Positions 56,546-64,000 of a stretch of DNA of 64,000 bases are shown here, piece after piece. Every line of letters starts with the position of its first letter. The stretch's first letter is position 1. A program made the position numbers and the translations under genes. The notes below the pieces were generated by a model. It was not told where the DNA came from and did not search any database. It saw only the letters and a program-made list of their open reading frames with translations. Source of the DNA: Ruegeria sp. HKCCD7303 (GTDB taxonomy: Bacteria; Pseudomonadota; Alphaproteobacteria; Rhodobacterales; Rhodobacteraceae); assembly GCF_013111185.1 (NCBI RefSeq), contig NZ_WVRE01000007.1:141444-205443 (forward strand). Direction: 5' to 3'.

Positions 56546-57319
56546 ATGAGACTTCTGACCGCTTTACTTTTATGCCTTTTCCCGTTTTCCGTCAGCGCGA
56601 AATGCGTGGTCCTACTGCACGGACTTGCCCGGACCGAAGCCTCGTTTGCGGTGATGGAGGAGTTGTTCGAGGCACACGGCTACACCGTTGTGCGCCCCGG
56701 ATACCCCTCGACCGAGATTGGCATTCCGGAATTGGCTGAACAGACTCTGCCGGGTGCTTTTGCCTCGTGCGGGGAGGACAAGGTCAATGTCGTGGCGCAC
56801 TCCATGGGCGGCATCCTGCTGCGGTATTGGCTAAAGGATCATCATCCCGCCAACATGGGTCGCGCCGTCATGCTCGGCCCGCCGAACCAGGGCAGTCAGC
56901 TGGTCGACGAGCTCAGCGCGTGGGAGGTATTCGGATATCTGAACGGTCCAGCCGGTCTGCAGTTGAGTACAGGCCCTGAAGGTATTCCGCGCCGTCTGCC
57001 TCCGGTAGATTTCGAGCTGGGGGTCATTGCGGGGGATGAGTCCCTCAACCTGGTTTTTTCCTCGCTGATCGACGGGCCCGATGATGGCAAGGTTTCGGTT
57101 GAAAGCACCAAGGTGGAGGGTATGGCCGATCATCTGGTCCTGCCCGTCACCCATACCTTCATGATGAACAACCCTCAGGTCATGGCGCAGGCGCTACATT
57201 TTATCGAATTCGGCCGGTTCGATCCGCAGATCACTTGGCTCGATGGTGTGATGGACATAATTGACGAGATCTGCATTGGGCAGGACTGCCAAGACCCGGA
57301 TTCGGAGTCCACACGATGA
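56546..57319 (+). CDS. secreted alpha/beta hydrolase, lipase-like
   Basis: 257 residues from the ATG at 56546, 38 bases after the transporter. Signal peptide ([17 protein letters not shown]). Lipase/permuted hydrolase features: [14 protein letters not shown] (oxyanion region) and the nucleophile elbow [28 protein letters not shown] is typical of triacylglycerol lipases and acyltransferases. It would act on esters in the periplasm. Overlaps phnM by four bases (ATGA). Confidence 0.87.
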   Translation: MRLLTALLLCLFPFSVSAKCVVLLHGLARTEASFAVMEELFEAHGYTVVRPGYPSTEIGIPELAEQTLPGAFASCGEDKVNVVAHSMGGILLRYWLKDHHPANMGRAVMLGPPNQGSQLVDELSAWEVFGYLNGPAGLQLSTGPEGIPRRLPPVDFELGVIAGDESLNLVFSSLIDGPDDGKVSVESTKVEGMADHLVLPVTHTFMMNNPQVMAQALHFIEFGRFDPQITWLDGVMDIIDEICIGQDCQDPDSESTR

Positions 57320-58479
57320 CCGCATTGGAGCTGACTTTAACCGGCGCAGATGTTCTGTTGCCGGGCCGGGGCGTGTCTCGCGCTGACCTGACCATTGCTG
57401 ACGGTGTGGTGCAGGTGGAACCGGCCGGACGCAGTGTTGATCTGTCCGGCTATCTTGTCTTGCCTGGCATCATCGACCTGCATGGGGACGGTTTCGAACG
57501 CCATATCGCCCCGCGTCGCGGTGCGATGAAGCAGATGAATGAAGGTATTCTGTCGGTCGAAGCCGAGCTTGCGGCAAACGGCATCACCACCGCAGTGCTG
57601 GCTCAATTCTACAGCTGGGAAGGCGGTGTGCGAGGTCCGGACTTTGCCGCGCAGGTGTTTAAGGCCATTTCCGCCGTGAAAGACAGCACAGTCACCGATC
57701 TGATCCCGCAATTGCGGTTCGAAACCAATATGCTTGACGACTATGCGGGCCTTGCCGGTCGCATCGCCGAATGGCAGGTGCCTTATGTGGTGTTCAACGA
57801 TCACCTGCCGCATGATCGATTGGCGCAGGGCAAGAAGCCGCCGCGACTAACGGGGCAGGCGTTGAAGGCTGGGCGCAATCCGGATGCACATTTTGAAATG
57901 TTGCTCAACATGCACGCCCGCAGGAACGAAGTGCCCGCTGCGGTCGAAGCACTGTGTGCTGACCTTATAGATATGGGGATACGTCTGGGCAGCCATGATG
58001 ACGCAACCGCTGAAGCAAGGGCATGGTGGCGCGCCCGAGGCGTCGGCATTGCCGAGTTCCCGGAAACGCTGGAGGCTGCCGAGGCAGCGCGTTCTGCCGG
58101 GGATCACATCATCCTTGGTTCACCCAACGTGGTGCGGGGTGGATCGCATAAAGGAAACGCCAGTGCGGTTGAGTTGATCGCTATGGGGCTCTGCGATGCG
58201 TTGGCGTCGGACTACCACTACCCCAGCCCGCGCCGGGCGGCGCTGATGCTGGCCAATACCGGCCTGCTTGATTTCGAAGGCGCTTGGAACCGGATTTCTT
58301 GTGGGCCCGCAAAAGTGCTGAATCTGACAGACCGGGGCACACTTGCCCCCGGAAAACGCGCCGATTTGGTCATTCTCGATGCAGCCACCCACCGGGTCGC
58401 AGCGACCATGGCAGGTGGGCGTGTCAGCCATATGTCAGGGGACATTGCGGCACGCTTTTTGAACGGAACGAGGCCGTAA
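57316..58479 (+). CDS. phnM: PhnM-type amidohydrolase (ribose-1-methylphosphonate-5-triphosphate diphosphatase)
   Basis: 387 residues. Amidohydrolase with [10 protein letters not shown] (metal site), [16 protein letters not shown], and the PhnM signature [17 protein letters not shown]; Asp in [10 protein letters not shown] is the last metal ligand. In the carbon-phosphorus lyase pathway PhnM removes pyrophosphate from the 5' position of the ribose-1-phosphonate intermediate. No phnG-L, phnC-E or phnF genes lie nearby, so this copy is isolated or has another role. Confidence 0.87.
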   Translation: MTALELTLTGADVLLPGRGVSRADLTIADGVVQVEPAGRSVDLSGYLVLPGIIDLHGDGFERHIAPRRGAMKQMNEGILSVEAELAANGITTAVLAQFYSWEGGVRGPDFAAQVFKAISAVKDSTVTDLIPQLRFETNMLDDYAGLAGRIAEWQVPYVVFNDHLPHDRLAQGKKPPRLTGQALKAGRNPDAHFEMLLNMHARRNEVPAAVEALCADLIDMGIRLGSHDDATAEARAWWRARGVGIAEFPETLEAAEAARSAGDHIILGSPNVVRGGSHKGNASAVELIAMGLCDALASDYHYPSPRRAALMLANTGLLDFEGAWNRISCGPAKVLNLTDRGTLAPGKRADLVILDAATHRVAATMAGGRVSHMSGDIAARFLNGTRP

Positions 58480-58492
58480 ATAAAGTACTGCT

Positions 58493-59560
58493 TTATCGCT
58501 TGATCCTGTTGAAATGCCCCATCTTGCGTCCTGCTTTGACCTCGGCTTTGCCGTATAGATGAAGCGCGACATCCCGTTCACGGGCCAATTCGGGCACACG
58601 ATCCATGTCGTTGCCGATCAGATTCTCCATCACCACATCCGAATGGCGCTGCCCGTCGCCCAAAGGCCAGCCTGCCACGGCGCGAATATGCTGCTCGAAC
58701 TGATCAACAGCACAGCCGTTCTGCGTCCAGTGGCCCGAGTTGTGCACGCGCGGTGCAATCTCGTTCACTATCAAACCAGCGGGCGTGACGAACAGTTCTA
58801 CCCCCATGACACCCACATACTCCAACGCATTCAGGATGTTGGCCGCCAGCAGGATTGCATCTGTGCGCTGAGCTGGAGACAGGCGGGCAGGGATCGTGGT
58901 GGTGTGCAGGATACCGTCGCGGTGTACGTTTTCGCCCGGATCGAAACAGGCCACCTGGCCGTCCAACCCTCGTGCTGCAATGATCGACACCTCGTGTGAG
59001 AAGTCTACGAACCCTTCCAGAATAGCAGGCGCGCCCGCCATGTCGGCCAAAGCAGCCTCGGCGTCCTCGGGGCTGCGCAACCGCGCCTGCCCCTTTCCGT
59101 CATAGCCAAAGCGGCGGGTTTTCAGGATGGCCGGTGTCCCGATTTGTTCAATTGCCGTACTCAGGCTGTCCAGATTGGAAACATCCGCAAACGGGGCCGT
59201 TTTCAGGCCCAGGTCTTGCAGGAAATTCTTCTCGGTCAAACGATCCTGGCTGACCCGCAGGGCTTCGCGCCCCGGACGGATCGGCCGGTGGGCTTCCAGA
59301 ATGTCCAGCGCCTCGGTCGGGATGTTTTCGAACTCATAGGTGATCACATCCACCGCGTCGGCAAATGCTTTCAAGGCATCGATGTCGTCGTAGGCTGCCG
59401 TCGTGACACGATCCGCGACTTGCCCGGCGGGTGGGTTTGCGCCCGGTTCATAGATATGTGTGACAAAGCCCAGCCTTGACGCCGCCACTGACAGCATCCG
59501 GCCCAGTTGACCGCCCCCCAGAATTCCGATCACCGCGCCTTGGGCAAGCATTTCTGCCAT
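58493..59560 (-). CDS. purK: 5-(carboxyamino)imidazole ribonucleotide synthase
   Basis: 355 residues from the ATG at 59558-59560, six bases after GGAGAG; an earlier TTG is rejected. ATP-grasp enzyme: N-terminal GILGGGQLGRMLSVAA, ATP-binding lysines in PAILKTRRFGYDGKGQ, and NEIAPRVHNSGHWTQNGC, the PurK signature. It carboxylates AIR with bicarbonate and ATP; PurE then moves the carboxyl. Last gene of the purE-X-purK unit. Confidence 0.95.
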   Translation of the reverse strand: MAEMLAQGAVIGILGGGQLGRMLSVAASRLGFVTHIYEPGANPPAGQVADRVTTAAYDDIDALKAFADAVDVITYEFENIPTEALDILEAHRPIRPGREALRVSQDRLTEKNFLQDLGLKTAPFADVSNLDSLSTAIEQIGTPAILKTRRFGYDGKGQARLRSPEDAEAALADMAGAPAILEGFVDFSHEVSIIAARGLDGQVACFDPGENVHRDGILHTTTIPARLSPAQRTDAILLAANILNALEYVGVMGVELFVTPAGLIVNEIAPRVHNSGHWTQNGCAVDQFEQHIRAVAGWPLGDGQRHSDVVMENLIGNDMDRVPELARERDVALHLYGKAEVKAGRKMGHFNRIKR

Positions 59561-59562
59561 CT

Positions 59563-60318
59563 TCAACTCTCCAAACGTTTGCCAATTGCACTCAACGCCG
59601 AATGCAGCGCGTCATGCGCGCCCTGATCCTTCAGGGTTTCTGTCATCTGCAAGCTCAATGTGCCTTCTGTCGCCAGAGCGTCACGCTCTTGCGCTAGCCG
59701 ACCTGCGTTGCCTTTTTCCATCGTTGCCAGGAAGCCTGACATCAACTGGGTCGTATAGAACTCGGCCTTATCGGCTTCACCAGTTACATCGCCTAGCCAC
59801 TTGGCACCAGTGGCCATCAGATCCAAAATGCCGGGAACCATGGCGCAAATTGCGAAATGTGCGTTCAGCGCGGATTCGTCCGCAACCTTGACCACAGGGT
59901 TCTCGGGCTCAAAAAGGTCGGCCAACAACCGATCGTTGCCAAAAGCAGCCATTGGGCAGCCTCCGGTTTCCAGAAAGCCCAGAGGAATGGTCTGCACGAA
60001 ATCTGCCGCCGGTGCGCAAAGCCGAGCAAGTTGCTCGGCGGAAACCGCAGCCATGACTGAAACGATCTGCTGGTCCGCGCGAAAGGTTAGAGGGGTCAGA
60101 ACCTCAGCCGCGATATGCGGGCGCAGGCACAGGAACACGATGTCCGAGGCGTCGAGCACTGCCTGGGGTTCAGCAATCGTCACGCCCAACTCGGCCTTCA
60201 AAGCGGCTGATACTTCGGTATTGCGCTCAGTCACGCAAATGTCGTGCCTTTTGGCAGCCATCAGCCGCGCGATTGGGGCGGCGATATGGCCCGTGCCGAT
60301 AAGACCGATGCGGCTCAT
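59563..60318 (-). CDS. NAD(P)-binding ProC-like dehydrogenase between purE and purK
   Basis: 251 residues. Rossmann N-terminus with [20 protein letters not shown]; the middle resembles P5C reductase ([28 protein letters not shown]) but the usual substrate loop (signature near PNTP and the C-terminal dimer motif) is not conserved; instead it has [15 protein letters not shown]. It overlaps the purE stop by four bases (ATGA) and ends two bases before the purK ATG. So it is co-translated with purine genes. Substrate unknown; a plain proline enzyme is unlikely to be the main function. Confidence 0.8.
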   Translation of the reverse strand: MSRIGLIGTGHIAAPIARLMAAKRHDICVTERNTEVSAALKAELGVTIAEPQAVLDASDIVFLCLRPHIAAEVLTPLTFRADQQIVSVMAAVSAEQLARLCAPAADFVQTIPLGFLETGGCPMAAFGNDRLLADLFEPENPVVKVADESALNAHFAICAMVPGILDLMATGAKWLGDVTGEADKAEFYTTQLMSGFLATMEKGNAGRLAQERDALATEGTLSLQMTETLKDQGAHDALHSALSAIGKRLES

Positions 60319-60800
60319 CCCTGCGGTTCCTCAGGGATTGAAGCCGACAACGCCTCGCGCCAGCTGTCCAGCCGTTCTGCCAAAGCCTCGTCTTGCAGAG
60401 CCAGAATGCCGGCTGCCATCAAACCGGCGTTGGCTCCTCCAGCGGACCCGATTGCCATGGTCGCAACGGGAAAACCCTTGGGCATTTGCACGATGGAATA
60501 CAGCGAATCCACGCCTGACAGGGCACGTGTCTGTACGGGAACTCCGATCACAGGCACCCGCGTTTTCGATGCCATCATGCCGGGCAGGTGCGCAGCGCCG
60601 CCAGCGCCCGCGATGATCACGTGCAATCCACGCGACACGGCGGTCCTGCCGTACTCCCACAGCCGGTCTGGAGTGCGATGGGCTGATACGATGCGCGCTT
60701 CGTAAGCGACGCCGAGTTCATCCAGAATATTTGCGGCTTCCTTCATCGTGGGCCAATCCGACTGGCTGCCCATGATGATCCCCACTTTCACATCGCTCAT
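60315..60800 (-). CDS. purE: N5-carboxyaminoimidazole ribonucleotide mutase
   Basis: 161 residues. PurE class [14 protein letters not shown] (phosphate loop), catalytic His in [13 protein letters not shown], and [19 protein letters not shown] loop ([13 protein letters not shown]). It converts N5-CAIR to CAIR in purine synthesis. First gene of the minus-strand unit; overlaps the next gene by ATGA. Confidence 0.96.
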   Translation of the reverse strand: MSDVKVGIIMGSQSDWPTMKEAANILDELGVAYEARIVSAHRTPDRLWEYGRTAVSRGLHVIIAGAGGAAHLPGMMASKTRVPVIGVPVQTRALSGVDSLYSIVQMPKGFPVATMAIGSAGGANAGLMAAGILALQDEALAERLDSWREALSASIPEEPQG

Positions 60801-60875
60801 CCGATTAGTCCCCGCGCTCAGAAAGAGCGCGCACTATAGCCAAATCCGGTTCTCTGGCAATGCGCTACAGGGCGT

Positions 60876-61100
60876 TCAGGCAATGATATCGGGGGTCAGG
60901 CGGTCTTCGATGATGCGGATGATGTCTTTCAGACGCAGTTTCTCTTTTTTCAGCCGTCGTAACGTCAACTGATCCGCAGTTCCCCGGTCATGCAGCGCTT
61001 CAATCGCTTCGTCCAGATCGCGGTGCTGACGGCGGAAAACTTCCAGCTCAACCCGCAGAACTTCATCAGTTTTCATGGAAAGGTCAGTGGGCGCGTTCAT
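60876..61100 (-). CDS. DUF465 (YdcH-like) small coiled-coil protein
   Basis: 74 residues from MNAPTDLSMKTDEVLRVE; an upstream ATG at 61136 is possible. The body (ELEVFRRQHRDLDEAIEAL, then LTLRRLKKEKLRLKDIIRIIED) matches the short helical DUF465 family: two helices with a conserved K-K-E-K-L-x-L-K-D. Function unknown; highly conserved in proteobacteria. Confidence 0.93.
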   Translation of the reverse strand: MNAPTDLSMKTDEVLRVELEVFRRQHRDLDEAIEALHDRGTADQLTLRRLKKEKLRLKDIIRIIEDRLTPDIIA

Positions 61101-61166
61101 TGGCGACTCGGGGTTGTTGTGGTGCTTGCCCAACAAGATAGTGTGTCAGACGTTATCGCGCCAGAC

Positions 61167-61196
61167 CTTGTGGACATCCTGGTTTCTTCCCATATT
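61167..61196 (+). promoter_or_regulatory. RpoH (sigma-32) type heat-shock promoter of the Hsp20 operon
   Basis: CTTG at 61167-61170 and CCCATATT at 61189-61196, 18-base spacer, close to the heat-shock sigma consensus (CTTG...CCCCATNT). Located about 68 bases upstream of the Hsp20 start, which is the natural target. Confidence 0.6.
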
Positions 61197-61263
61197 CTAT
61201 TACAGGCGGTTGCCGGAAAGGGGCCGCACACCACGTCGCTTTGACAATAAAGGACGAAAATAC

Positions 61264-61677
61264 GTGTCGAAACTTACTCTTGGCTCATACCCGCATCTTT
61301 TGGGGTTCGAGCAACTGGAACGCCTTCTGGAACGGTCTGCAAAGGCTGGCAACGAAGGATACCCGCCCTATAATATCGAACAAACCTCGGACTTTTCCTA
61401 TCGCATCACTCTTGCGGTTGCTGGGTTCGCCGAAGAGGATCTGTCGATCACCATCGAGGATCGCCAACTGGTGATCCGGGGCCGTCAACGCGACGACAGC
61501 GAGGGGCGTATCTTCCTGCACCGCGGCATTGCGGCGCGCCAGTTTCAGCGCATGTTTGTGTTGGCTGACGGTGTCGAAGTGGGCGAAGCGATCATGGAAA
61601 ACGGTCTGCTGCATGTGGATCTGACCCGCGCCGTGCCGGAAACCGTGGTTCAGACCATCAACATACGGAAGGGGTAA
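61264..61677 (+). CDS. Hsp20-family small heat-shock protein
   Basis: 137 residues from a GTG with AAAGGA nine bases before. The alpha-crystallin domain spans ~35-125: YNIEQTSDFSYRITLAVAGF, the loop EDLSITIEDRQLVIRGRQRD, and the beta9-type AIMENGLLHVDLTRAVPE. The C-terminal segment ends TINIRKG. ATP-independent holdase. The neighbouring DUF1150 gene begins five bases after its stop and a heat-shock promoter precedes it, as in other alphaproteobacteria (IbpA-type). Confidence 0.93.
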   Translation: MSKLTLGSYPHLLGFEQLERLLERSAKAGNEGYPPYNIEQTSDFSYRITLAVAGFAEEDLSITIEDRQLVIRGRQRDDSEGRIFLHRGIAARQFQRMFVLADGVEVGEAIMENGLLHVDLTRAVPETVVQTINIRKG

Positions 61678-61682
61678 GAGCA

Positions 61683-61907
61683 ATGAATACACCGATTGAA
61701 ATCAACACCGAAGGCGACCGTATCGTTTATGTCAAAACGGTCGAGGTTGCCGATCTGCCGCGTGATTTGCGCGATCAGGCAGGGGATCTGGATCAGCTTT
61801 ACGCTGTGCATGATTCCGATGGGCAGCAATTGGCGCTTGTGGCCGACCGCAAGCTGGCCTTTGTCTTGGCCCGTCAACACGACCTGTCCCCGGTGGCCGT
61901 TCACTGA
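61683..61907 (+). CDS. DUF1150 family protein
   Basis: 74 residues. Matches DUF1150 as found next to Hsp20 in alphaproteobacteria: IVYVKTVEVADLPRDLRDQ, then LYAVHDSDGQQLALVADRKLAFVLARQHDLSPVAVH (given in parts). Function unknown; perhaps an Hsp20 partner. It starts five bases after the Hsp20 stop. A 19-base near-perfect palindrome (GGCCGTTCAcTGAACGGCC, 61894-61912) overlaps its stop codon and may act as the transcript-end hairpin, although no T-tract follows. Confidence 0.92.
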   Translation: MNTPIEINTEGDRIVYVKTVEVADLPRDLRDQAGDLDQLYAVHDSDGQQLALVADRKLAFVLARQHDLSPVAVH

Positions 61908-62007
61908 ACGGCCCCAACGCCTGATTTGGGCGTGACATTCCCAGCGACACGCGCGACACATAGGCACCGGCGAAATCCGCCGGAACGTGTTGTCAGGAAT
62001 TTATCGC

Positions 62008-62895
62008 ATGAGCTGGTTCGAATTCGATTGGGTCGACGCCTTCAGTGATCGCGCCTTTGGAGGCAACGGATGCGCCGTGGTCCATGGCGGCGCGCATCTT
62101 TCTGAACATGTTTGCATGGCATACGTGCGCGAAACCTCTCTGGTCGAGTGCACGTTTACCGGGCCATCTGACGTGGCCGATATCCGTGTGCGGTATTTTC
62201 TGGCCAGCCGGGAAATCCCCTTTGCGGGGCACCCCACCATCGCAACCGTCGCTGCCATGCGGTCTCGTGGGATGATCGAGGGCGATAGCCTGACATTGGA
62301 AACCGGTGCAGGGATCGTTTCCATCCGGCTGCAAGGTGCGCAGATTGAGATGACACAGGTCGCCCCGCAGTTCGGCCCGCATGTGCCTGCTGATCTGGTG
62401 GCCTCTGCCGTAAATCTGCCTGCCGATGCCATTATTTCTCCGCCGCAGCTGGTGTCGACCGGATTGCCTTTTTGCATCACCGTCCTGCGCGACCATAAGG
62501 CATTGCGCGCGGCTCAACTGGTTGAAGGTCCCTTGAGAAAAGTGGCTGAGGCCGCTGGGTTTTCAGGCTCGGACATGGCTGAACCCTTCTTGGTCACGCT
62601 CGATGGAGCCACCGATGCGGGGGATACATTCTCGCGCCTTTTGCTGGCCCCTCCAAGCCCACCCGAAGACCCGTTTACCGGGTCCGCAACCGGTGCCATG
62701 GCGGCTTACTTGTGGAAATACGGACTAATGGCCAAAGACAGTTTCGTCGCGGAGCAGGGGCACGACATGGGCCGCCCTGGCCAAGCCCGCGTTACTCGCG
62801 TCGGCCCGGCGGATGCGATGACCGGGATAAGGGTCGCTGGTCAGGGACATATCCTGATGCGCGGGCAGGTCGATCTGCCGGCAGATGCGCAATAA
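62008..62895 (+). CDS. PhzF-family isomerase
   Basis: 295 residues from the ATG at 62008 after AGGAA; a GTG seven codons upstream is less likely. PhzF fold of two diaminopimelate-epimerase-like halves: DWVDAFSDRAFGGNGCAVV and the catalytic Glu in RETSLVECTF. The second half has DPFTGSATGAMAAYL, the diagnostic loop. The phenazine branch is absent, so it is likely a general isomerase (substrate unknown). Confidence 0.92.
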   Translation: MSWFEFDWVDAFSDRAFGGNGCAVVHGGAHLSEHVCMAYVRETSLVECTFTGPSDVADIRVRYFLASREIPFAGHPTIATVAAMRSRGMIEGDSLTLETGAGIVSIRLQGAQIEMTQVAPQFGPHVPADLVASAVNLPADAIISPPQLVSTGLPFCITVLRDHKALRAAQLVEGPLRKVAEAAGFSGSDMAEPFLVTLDGATDAGDTFSRLLLAPPSPPEDPFTGSATGAMAAYLWKYGLMAKDSFVAEQGHDMGRPGQARVTRVGPADAMTGIRVAGQGHILMRGQVDLPADAQ

Positions 62896-62949
62896 ATGAA
62901 CAAGCGTTAATCGACACCTGTCCGGAACCCCGTTTCCTTGCACAGCAAG

Positions 62950-63786
62950 CTACATCCATCCCAGCCGCAGGATCGGAGCGGCCTGTGCGTCAATTCCATG
63001 TCGATCACATAGCCTGTCCAGATATGACCCCGATGCAGGCAACCCGGCCATCCTGTTGGCTATCAGTTTTTTCTGATGTCCATAAATATGAACCGAATGA
63101 ACGGCTTCCGTTTCGATGTCGTTTGGTGTGATGCGTGGATCGTGCAGTTTCCATAATTCCTCAGGGGCAAGAGGATACAGAGAGTCAGCCCCCATCGCGT
63201 TACGGTCTTCGCCGGTCTGGCGCAGGAAATGCGTAAAGGCTTTGGGCCCTGAACTGCCCCAGGGCAGAGTTTCGATGCCCCAGCTTTCACCCTTTGCAAT
63301 CCTTTCCCGGCTGCGCCGTCTGACATGTCGTCCGCGCCAGGGTTGGGTAGGGTTCGCTGACATTACGAAATCCAGCATCAACGCAAGTGTCTGCGCGGTC
63401 TTCGGTAGGCGCAGAACTCCGGTAGGGAAGTCACAAGCTTTGGAATGCGCAAACACCCAATCGGACGGAAAGTCGAAGGCTTTTACACAATAGGCGTCAA
63501 GATCGACCCAGATGGCCTTGCTTTTTCGCATCAGGTGCAATCGAAAGATATCAGAGAACACGGCCACGCCCTGCCGGTCATCTGGGTGCAATGAATAGGA
63601 CGGAGGCCAGAAAATTTCGCTGGCAGGGCGCGTTTGAGCACCTGCGGGGACGCCCTGCACCTCGTTTGGCAGATACAGAATAAACGCGTGCCCCCGATCC
63701 AGAAATGACTGTATGCACAGCTGCTCGAGCCAGCTCAGATCGGATCCGAACCAGAAACTGGAAATGATGGGCAAGCTGCGTGGCAT
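62950..63786 (-). CDS. glycosyltransferase-like protein (GT32/Gb3-synthase type)
   Basis: 278 residues, no signal peptide. Opening MPRSLPIISSFWFGSDLSWLEQLCIQSFL matches the start of short glycosyltransferases with a GT-A fold, and WVDLDAYCVKAFDF holds a DxD motif (metal/nucleotide sugar site) about residue 95. The remainder contains LPWGSSGPKAFTHFLRQ and a HIYGHQKK-like C-terminal element typical of alpha-1,4-galactosyltransferase relatives (capsular polysaccharide synthesis proteins). Probably adds a sugar to a surface polymer. No capsule cluster is adjacent. Confidence 0.68.
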   Translation of the reverse strand: MPRSLPIISSFWFGSDLSWLEQLCIQSFLDRGHAFILYLPNEVQGVPAGAQTRPASEIFWPPSYSLHPDDRQGVAVFSDIFRLHLMRKSKAIWVDLDAYCVKAFDFPSDWVFAHSKACDFPTGVLRLPKTAQTLALMLDFVMSANPTQPWRGRHVRRRSRERIAKGESWGIETLPWGSSGPKAFTHFLRQTGEDRNAMGADSLYPLAPEELWKLHDPRITPNDIETEAVHSVHIYGHQKKLIANRMAGLPASGSYLDRLCDRHGIDAQAAPILRLGWM

Positions 63787-63852
63787 GTCTGAAATTCACC
63801 CTGTTTCTGTGTGCACCGCACCAATCCGGCCAGCGCTTGTCAATCGGGCAAA

Positions 63853-63882
63853 CAAAAACGGCCCCCGAAAACCGGAGGCCGA
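63853..63882 (-). terminator. rho-independent terminator of the gene at the right edge
   Basis: On the minus strand CGGCCTCCG and CGGGGGCCG form a hairpin around a GTTTT-type loop, followed by TTTTTG. It lies 21 bases after the stop at 63903-63905. Confidence 0.88.
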
Positions 63883-63902
63883 AAAATCTTTGTTTGTTGG
63901 CA

Positions 63903-64000
63903 TCAGCTTGCGGCAATCAGGCCCATGCTTTCCAGTTTCAACAGAACCTGATGAGCGCAGTTGTCGACTTCGACATTTTCGGTTTCGACGCTCAGTTCAG
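63903..64000 (-). CDS. C-terminus of a probable adenylyl-sulfate (APS) kinase or CysN/C-like protein (5' end outside window)
   Basis: 31 residues remain: ELSVETENVEVDNCAHQVLLKLESMGLIAAS. The T-E-N, D-N-C-A-H and final L-x-S-M-G-L-I resemble the C-terminal helix of APS kinases (DxxAxxVLxxLexxGLI). With so little sequence the call is tentative; a sulfotransferase or another P-loop kinase is possible. Its start lies outside the window, and a clean terminator follows its stop. Confidence 0.4.
   Translation of the reverse strand, partial: ELSVETENVEVDNCAHQVLLKLESMGLIAAS

Overview
The window looks like the chromosome of a marine alphaproteobacterium of the Roseobacter group (Rhodobacteraceae). The basis is the gene content: an F1-only ATP synthase operon (delta-alpha-gamma-beta-epsilon), a FYDLN-acid protein with a poly-Asp tail, DUF2125, DUF1150 next to Hsp20, a TIGR01459 HAD hydrolase, a separate MTHFR C-terminal-domain protein beside MetF, and GC-rich codon use strong enough to open long antisense ORFs opposite atpA-atpD, groEL and clpA. 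I cannot name a genus from sequence alone.

Layout. 1-5230: a LacI-type regulator cut by the window edge, an outer-membrane-like protein, a secreted arylsulfatase, a small unknown protein, and a divergent membrane protein with a putative DNA-binding N-terminus and TPR repeats. 5300-10426: a compact envelope/metal island bounded by an 18-bp, one-mismatch direct repeat of the 3' end of a tRNA-Ala(GGC) gene. It carries HupE/UreJ, a transmembrane anchor protein, CopC, CopD, two c-type cytochromes and two small secreted Cys/His-rich proteins, but no integrase. 10410-25804: housekeeping genes and regulators (tRNA-Ala, FYDLN, YgjP-like protease, GntR, MltB-like transglycosylase, accA, two AraC regulators, rpsD, SDR, Lrp with an aminotransferase, hisC-tyrC-extensin, DUF2125, ChaC-like). 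25874-28798: a MotA/ExbB plus MotB/OmpA-like pair with a very long periplasmic coiled coil. 28911-34701: a Kdo/WaaP-type kinase, a YHYH protein split by a frameshift at a homopolymer, clpA, gloB and a methyltransferase-like protein. 35005-39861: atpHAGDC.

39975-52554: an H-type lectin domain protein, rpiB, prs, a HCCA isomerase with an alpha/beta hydrolase, then ribF - cysteine-cluster protein - threonine aldolase translationally coupled on the minus strand. The MTHFR C-terminal protein and metF follow a leader that resembles an S-adenosylhomocysteine riboswitch. After them come MaoC, a HAD hydrolase, DUF389, ppaC and TraB/GumN. 52679-64000: DUF2161, groES-groEL under a CIRCE operator, DMT transporter - lipase-like - orphan phnM, purE with a ProC-like dehydrogenase and purK in one overlapping operon, DUF465, Hsp20-DUF1150 with an RpoH-like promoter, PhzF, a glycosyltransferase-like protein, and the C-terminus of what may be an APS kinase.

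Most promising for follow-up: the tRNA-Ala island with paired 13-mers inside its ends, the stator-like pair with the oversized periplasmic coiled coil, the SAH-riboswitch-like leader, and the YHYH gene broken at a C7 tract. There is no CRISPR array, transposase, integrase or rRNA operon in the window.
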